From Sphingobacteriales bacterium (GTDB lineage: Bacteria > Bacteroidota > Bacteroidia > Sphingobacteriales > Sphingobacteriaceae): 7,333 bases of DNA. Position 1 is the first letter of the stretch. Each line of letters begins with the position of its first letter. Where the stretch lies: contig JAGVEE010000405.1 of the NCBI GenBank assembly GCA_020058405.1, positions 1 to 7,333 on the forward strand, read 5' to 3'. A program made the position numbers and the translations under genes. Below, in pieces: positions 1-5,700 of this stretch. Below the pieces are notes generated by a model. The model was not told the DNA's origin and ran no database searches. It saw only the letters and a program-made list of their open reading frames with translations.

Positions 1-46
1 AATTATGAATTACGCATTTAAGTAAATCATTGCATAATTCATAATT
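1..46. repeat. AT-rich inverted repeat at the left edge
   Basis: The arm at 1-16 (AATTATGAATTACGCA) is the reverse complement of 31-46 (TGCATAATTCATAATT) at 15 of 16 positions; the only mismatch is C13 against A34. The 14-nt spacer is 17-30. The right arm is built from the same 7-bp unit that then continues in tandem to 74, so the left arm is the same unit in opposite orientation and may continue beyond the window. It could form a hairpin or cruciform. It might be the terminator of an unseen upstream gene, although it is not followed by a pure T tract, or part of a dispersed intergenic repeat. The structure is seen directly; the function is unknown. Confidence 0.7.
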
Positions 47-74
47 CATAATTCATAATTTATAATTCATAATT
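33..74. repeat. Tandem heptamer array, 6 x CATAATT
   Basis: Six uninterrupted 7-bp units start at 33, 40, 47, 54, 61 and 68. Five are CATAATT and the fifth is TATAATT. A degenerate partial unit (CAAATT) fills 75-80 and abuts the ATG at 82. The array occupies the place where the promoter and leader of the peptidase gene should be. No match to the Bacteroidota promoter consensus (TTG around -33, TAnnTTTG around -7) is visible in 1-81. Such arrays can change copy number by slippage, and here that would alter promoter spacing or leader length but not the reading frame of the downstream gene. Confidence 0.85.
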
Positions 75-81
75 CAAATTG

Positions 82-2496
82 ATGAAAAAGCTCCTCTTAC
101 TATTAACCACCCTTGCGCTCGGCAGTAACAGCTTCGCACAATTGGGCGAGTACCGCCATGAACATGTAGATGCAAGTTTTGCAAAAACATATGATCCACG
201 TTCGGATACTGTTGATATTTTAAATTATACTATTAATTTAAGAATTACAGATTTTAGCAACAGAATTATTTCGGGTAATACTGATGTGAAATTTCGTTTG
301 AAGCAAAACGGAATTCAATACCTTCGATTGGATTTATTGGATTTAACGGTTGATTCAGTAAAGCAAAATGGAACACGTTTAGCATTCAATCATCAGAGTT
401 CAACCATCAACATAAAACTTAATTCTGTTTTAAATATAAGCGATAGTAGCGCTGTGAAAATTTATTACCGAGGCACACCTAGTGGGGATGTAACAGGTTG
501 GGGTGGATTTTATTTCCAAAATGGCTATGCCTACAATTTAGGTGTGGGCTTTGGTGCAGATCCGCATGTATATGGCAGAGTTTGGTTCCCTTGTTTTGAT
601 AATTTCATGGAACGCAGTACGTATGATTTTAACATTACTACAGCCGATGGTAAAATTGCATATTGCAACGGATCATTAATAAATGACACAACCAATTTAG
701 ATGGTACTCGCACAAGATCTTGGAAATTAACAGAACAAATTCCTACCTATTTGGCTTCAGTAGCAGTGGGTAATTATGTTGATTATAAAGTAAATTACAA
801 TGGCATAGAAAAAACATATCCCATACAATTAGCTATACTTCCAACCGATTCTGCAAATGTAAATTTAAACATACAAGTATTAACTGCAGCATTAGGAATT
901 TATGAAAACAGATTTGGACCGTACAGGTGGAACAGAGTTGGGTACGCATTAGTGCCTTTCAACCAAGGAGCAATGGAACATGCCACCAACATTGCATACC
1001 CACGTTCTTTCGTCAACTCATTAGAAACCTATAGTTCAGTTTTAGTACACGAACTTTCGCACCATTGGTTTGGCAATTTAATTACATGCAGCAGTCAAGA
1101 AGAAATGTGGCTCAATGAAGGTTGGGCTAGTTATTGTGAATACATTTTTACGGAGGGATATAGAGGAAAAGCGAGCTATATAAATGGAATCAAAACTTTA
1201 CATGCAGGATTACTTCAGTTTGCTGGTTATAAAGAAGGCAATATAAATTTAAACAATGTACCACATGCGTATACGTATGGCGACCATGTGTATTCTAAAG
1301 GAGCTATTATGGCACATAACTTAAGAGGATACATGGGCGATAGTTTATTTTTCAGTAGTTTAAAAACAGTGCTCTCGCAAAATACATACAAGAGTATTAC
1401 GAATGATCAGTTTATAAATGGGCTAAGTGCCGCGAGTGGATTAAATCTAACTAATTATTTAAATGATTGGATTAAACAAGGAGGTTGGGCTAATTTTAGT
1501 ATCGACTCATTTAATACCCTTGCTAGTGGAACTAAATTTAATACGAAAGTATTTGTAAAACAAAGCAAGTACAATAATATAAATTTCCACACCAATGTAC
1601 CAATAGAAATTAGTTTTATAAATGATCAGCACGAAACTTTTACGGTTCAAAAAACAGTAAGTGGCGCTGATACAATGCTAGATATTGAAGTTCCCTTTGA
1701 TGCAAAAATGGTGGTATTAAACATGAACGATAAATTATCTTTAGCAACCTCAGTGGACCAAAGAAAAATTAAAAATATCGGGAATTCAAATTTTGTGTTA
1801 GGTAAAATGAATGTGAATATTACCGAGCACAGTGATTCGAGTTTGCTACGTATAGAACATCATTACGTGGGAGCTGGTGGAAATTTTGCGAATAATATCC
1901 TTAGAATTTCTCCTCAACGATATTGGAAGGTGGATGGAATTGTATCGAACAATTTTAAAGCGAATGCAAAAGTATTTTATGATGGAAGAAGTGGCGCATT
2001 TACTGGGAATTATTTTTTAGATCATTTATTAAACATCACAAATGAAGATAGTATTTTATTGCTGTATAGAAAAGACAGGACTGAAGCTTGGGCAGAAGTT
2101 CCATATTACAAATTAGAAACAGGTGCAAGCAAAGCTAATAAATATGGAAGCATTACTATTGATGATTTAAAGATTGGAGAATATTGCTTAGGCATCGGCA
2201 CCTCCATAAATACAGGCATTGGAAGTATCAAAAAAAATAAAGAAAATCTAATAAACATTTATCCAAACCCAGCAAAGGATGAAATTTTTATAGAATTAAG
2301 AGATGATAAAAAATCGTCGACTACATATACAATTGAAATTTTAGACATGCAAGGCAAGATTTTATTCATAGAAAATGAAGTTATCCTAAGTAAAAAACAT
2401 AAAATAGATATGCGTAATTTTAGTTCAGGAAATTATTTATTTGTACTTAAAAAATCGAATGAAATTTTAAATTCAATTCAATTTCAACTAAAATAA
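82..2496 (+). CDS. Secreted M1-family zinc aminopeptidase with T9SS type A sorting domain
   Basis: This is an 804-residue zinc metallopeptidase expected to remove N-terminal residues from peptides outside the cell. A signal peptide covers residues 1-19 (MKK, a Leu-rich core, then SFA before Q20). An M1 N-terminal beta domain follows, beginning near YDPRSDTVD. The catalytic domain carries an exopeptidase-type motif in the variant form GAMEH (296-300) instead of GAMEN. The zinc site is HELSH (H323, E324, H327) with the third ligand E346 in WLNEGW, giving the family spacing HEXXH-X18-E. Y404 in VYSKGA fits the transition-state tyrosine. The catalytic part ends near W469. A beta-rich region follows, then the sorting domain from about 724 (INIYPNP) to the final lysine, including the usual SSGNYLFVLKK strand. 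ATG at 82 is preferred because it starts the signal peptide cleanly; the TTG just before it (79) is in frame but less likely. No Shine-Dalgarno is visible. The gene is complete, and its mRNA probably ends at the hairpin at 2595-2629. The family call is firm; the substrate is unknown. Confidence 0.95.
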   Translation: MKKLLLLLTTLALGSNSFAQLGEYRHEHVDASFAKTYDPRSDTVDILNYTINLRITDFSNRIISGNTDVKFRLKQNGIQYLRLDLLDLTVDSVKQNGTRLAFNHQSSTINIKLNSVLNISDSSAVKIYYRGTPSGDVTGWGGFYFQNGYAYNLGVGFGADPHVYGRVWFPCFDNFMERSTYDFNITTADGKIAYCNGSLINDTTNLDGTRTRSWKLTEQIPTYLASVAVGNYVDYKVNYNGIEKTYPIQLAILPTDSANVNLNIQVLTAALGIYENRFGPYRWNRVGYALVPFNQGAMEHATNIAYPRSFVNSLETYSSVLVHELSHHWFGNLITCSSQEEMWLNEGWASYCEYIFTEGYRGKASYINGIKTLHAGLLQFAGYKEGNINLNNVPHAYTYGDHVYSKGAIMAHNLRGYMGDSLFFSSLKTVLSQNTYKSITNDQFINGLSAASGLNLTNYLNDWIKQGGWANFSIDSFNTLASGTKFNTKVFVKQSKYNNINFHTNVPIEISFINDQHETFTVQKTVSGADTMLDIEVPFDAKMVVLNMNDKLSLATSVDQRKIKNIGNSNFVLGKMNVNITEHSDSSLLRIEHHYVGAGGNFANNILRISPQRYWKVDGIVSNNFKANAKVFYDGRSGAFTGNYFLDHLLNITNEDSILLLYRKDRTEAWAEVPYYKLETGASKANKYGSITIDDLKIGEYCLGIGTSINTGIGSIKKNKENLINIYPNPAKDEIFIELRDDKKSSTTYTIEILDMQGKILFIENEVILSKKHKIDMRNFSSGNYLFVLKKSNEILNSIQFQLK

Positions 2497-2594
2497 ATTA
2501 TAATTAGAATTAAATATTCTTATAAAAAACATAACATAACCCAAGCATAGAGAGCTACTCCCAAAATCGGAGGAATATCCTATTCTAAACCTAT

Positions 2595-2629
2595 AAAAGC
2601 CTTGTTTTTAAAGCAAAAACAAGGCTTTT
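2595..2629 (+). terminator. Rho-independent terminator after the peptidase gene
   Basis: This is a perfect 15-bp stem: AAAAGCCTTGTTTTT (2595-2609) pairs with AAAAACAAGGCTTTT (2615-2629) around a 5-nt loop, AAAGC. The 3' arm ends in TTTT and is followed by more T-rich sequence (CTATTTTC). The 5' arm starts with AAAA, so the reverse strand also reads as a hairpin with a T tail and it could work in both directions, though no leftward gene is visible. It lies 98 nt after the peptidase stop and 77 nt before the next start, so it separates the two genes into different transcription units. Confidence 0.88.
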
Positions 2630-2650
2630 CTATTTTCATTCCTCTTGGCA

Positions 2651-2702
2651 TAGAATTCGAAATAGGCTACTAAAAATTACACAATACCTATTTCAAATTT
2701 TA
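2651..2702 (+). promoter_or_regulatory. Imperfect dyad (16-bp arms) just upstream of the large surface-protein gene
   Basis: The arm at 2651-2666 (TAGAATTCGAAATAGG) and the arm at 2687-2702 (CCTATTTCAAATTTTA) are complementary at 14 of 16 positions. The inner 8 bp are perfect (GAAATAGG with CCTATTTC). In RNA, one of the two exceptions would be a G-U pair (2653 with 2700) and the other a C-A mismatch (2658 with 2695). The spacer is 20 nt, and the right arm ends 4 nt before the ATG at 2707. It could be an operator dyad or a 5'-leader hairpin that covers the start codon region. The symmetry is seen directly; a regulatory role is inference. No convincing TAnnTTTG promoter element is visible between the terminator and the start codon. 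Confidence 0.4.
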
Positions 2703-2706
2703 TTCT

Positions 2707-5700
2707 ATGGCATTTGTTTTCAGAAAAAAAACGCTGGTATTTTTTGCTTGTATAATTCTTGTATTTTTTACTACAAAATTAACAGCAGCTACCGTAACAT
2801 CTCTCGTAAGTGGTAACTGGAGTAATGCATCCACATGGCAAATAACGACTACTAAACCGGGCACAATAGTATCACTTACTAATTCGCGAATAGTTACAGG
2901 CAGTGCATTGGCAAACTTCAGTACAAACATTAGTGTAGGCAATCAATTATTAAATACATCCAACCAAATAATTGGTGTTGTTGAATCTATACAAAGTGCA
3001 ACAAGTTTAACCTTAGTAGCGAATGCAGCATTTGCGACTAACAATGCTGGCTGGAATTCAAGAGGTGTTGGACCAACGGATGATGTGGTAATTGCATCGG
3101 GTAACACGGTAAGTTTAGATGGAAACTTTAGTTGCGCAAGTTTAACTATGCAAATTGCGAATGCAAACAACGCGCTAACTATTACAAATACAAATGCATT
3201 AAACGTTACAGGTAACATAACGATGAATGTTCCGAACTCGGGTTTTACATCAACCATAAACGTTAATGCCGGCACTCTTACTTGTGCTTCTTTAAACATG
3301 AATGCTAGCACCGCAGGTAATAACAATATCATTAACATTACAAGTGGTAGGTTAAACATAAACGGAAATACAGTTACAGGAACTACAGGTTGCCAAATAA
3401 ACATTACATCGAGTGGAACGTTAGAATTGGGTGGAAGCATTGGAGGTTTTACCTTGAGTTTAGGCACAGGTGCAAGCACCGTTGTGTATGATGCAAATGC
3501 TGCGCAAACCATGCGTGCCATGGTTTACCACAATCTAACTATTGCAGGTAGTGGAATAAAAACCGTAACGCCAAGCACAACGGTAAATGGGATTTTAAGC
3601 ATCGAAGGTACTGCAGCTCTAAGTGCAACAATTACAACTTTTGGTGCTGGCTCAGGCATACGATACAATACCTCGGTTGCAAGATCAACAGATGTTGAAT
3701 GGCCAGCTAGTTTTAGTGGTACTGCCGGTATAACCATTGCAAATACAGGTACAATTACACAAATAAGTGCCAAAACATTAAATACAAATGTTCCATTTCA
3801 AGTTTTAACTGGTGCTAGTTATTCGTCAAATAATAACGCCATGACCATAAATGGAATCTTCACAAATGCTGGAACTTTTAGCGCTACCTCGTCCGTTATA
3901 AATTTTAATGGCAACTTAATTAATCAACATATTTTTAATGCCAATAATGCATTACTTCGAGTAGCTGCAGATTTTATAAATACAGGAACGTTTAACGGTG
4001 GAACCTGTACATTCAATATAAGATTAGGGAATAACCAAAACATAGATGGATTTAATAACAGCTTAGGTATAATTCAATTTTCAAAAACTGGTGGAACCGC
4101 AACTTTACTTGGAAATGTAAATACAGGTTTTTTACAAATGTCTGTCTCTACTGGCACATTAGATTTAGGGGCAAACTTAAGTCATACCATCAATGGCAAT
4201 ATAAATCTTACAAGTACACATACCATATTAGGTAATTCTAGCACCTTAACAATTTCGGGTACTGCCATTGGTTCTGGTACTATATTTAATCCAGGCACTA
4301 GCACGGTTCGATGGATTGGAACAAACCAAGACATTGCAGGACTCACCTACCATAATTTAGAACTTGGAGGATCGGGAGTTAAAACCATGGCTACCAATCT
4401 AACTACTATTAACAACAGGTTTACCATTTCTGGAACTGCTAGTGTGCAACAAAGAGCAACCTTAGGTATTGGAGGCGATTTTGTAATTGGCGATGGTGCT
4501 TTTTTTAGAGCGGCCAATTTTAGTTTAGACATTGCCGATTCTCTCATTATTGGAAACGGCTTAAGTGGAGTATTTAGAATTGGAAGCATTCGTACTCGCC
4601 AATTCAATAACGTTGTAATTAATACAAGCGGTAGTTTTGTTGATTCTAGCAATAGTAACTATACCATCTCCGGTAATATTCGTTGCAACGGTACTTTTTC
4701 TAGCGGAACTGGGGGTACCGCACTAAACGGAACTAATAAAACTATTTCAGGAAATATTTCCTTCAACAATTTAGTTAATCTCTCTGGATCTTATACCAAC
4801 AACGGTGTGTTAAGCTTTAACTCATCGCCACTCGGTACGGGGTCATTAACTAATGGTAGCGGCAGTACCTTAACTATTAATTATGCAGGAAGTGTTGAAT
4901 TTAGCACTCTTATTGCAAATGCAACTGGTAATACTGTAAACTATAGCTTCTCTGGCAATCAGAATCTTTACCCCACAAATTATTTTAATTTAATATTGTC
5001 GGGTTCCGGAACTAAAACCATGAGTATTGGTACTACTAGTATCGATAATAATTTTACTTTAAATGATAATGTTACTTGCACTCCCCTTGCTAATTTAAGC
5101 ATCGGAAATAATTTGAGTATTAACAATGCTTCAAGCATGCAATTTGGAAGTTTTACCTATACCATTGGAGGTAATTTTACAGCCAGCTCTGGCACAACAT
5201 TAAATACGAGTGCTGCAAATATTATTATGAGTGGAAACAACAAAATTTATCAGAATTTAAATGGCAACGCCTCTTTTAATTCTCTTCAAATTAGTACCGG
5301 TAGAGTAAGCTTTTTAACTAATATTAGCATCAACGATTTAAGTATAAATACTAATGGAGTATTTGATTTTGCGGGCTTTAGCGCAAGTTTAGAGATAAAT
5401 AATTCTATTTCTGGAACAGGCAAAATAAATGCAGGTTTATGTAATTCTGCAAGTAATAACATCACACTATCGGGTGCCAATGCGAATATGGGAACATTAT
5501 TTTTCGATCCAACAAATTATCATGTTCAAATTTTAAGCTTTACAAAAACAAGTGGCAATGTAATCATCGGCTCCGACATTGGTATTGTCGGAACGTTTAA
5601 CTTACCAAATACTGGCAATGCAAGCATCGAATTTAAACAAAACCTAGAATTTTCAAATGATTTTTCGATTAGCCATCCAAGTAATTCAGCCAAAGTGATT

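Noticed and set aside
5..25. Six-codon upstream mini-frame (MNYAFK) before the peptidase
   Set aside because: The ATG lies in the AT-rich inverted repeat, there is no ribosome-binding site or amino-acid-rich leader pattern, and short frames like this are expected by chance.
79..81. TTG as the start of the aminopeptidase
   Set aside because: ATG follows immediately, gives the same signal peptide, and is the more usual start; the TTG belongs to the decaying end of the repeat array.
531..713. A 60-codon - strand open frame inside the aminopeptidase gene
   Set aside because: It is fully covered by a well-supported coding region with intact M1 motifs, sits in the same shadow frame as those in the large gene, and has no recognisable product.
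2645..2680. Possible promoter for the large gene (TTG at 2645-2647 with a TA-rich box about 20 nt later)
   Set aside because: The downstream box (TACTAAAA) does not match the Bacteroidota -7 consensus TAnnTTTG, and a TTG alone is too common to count.
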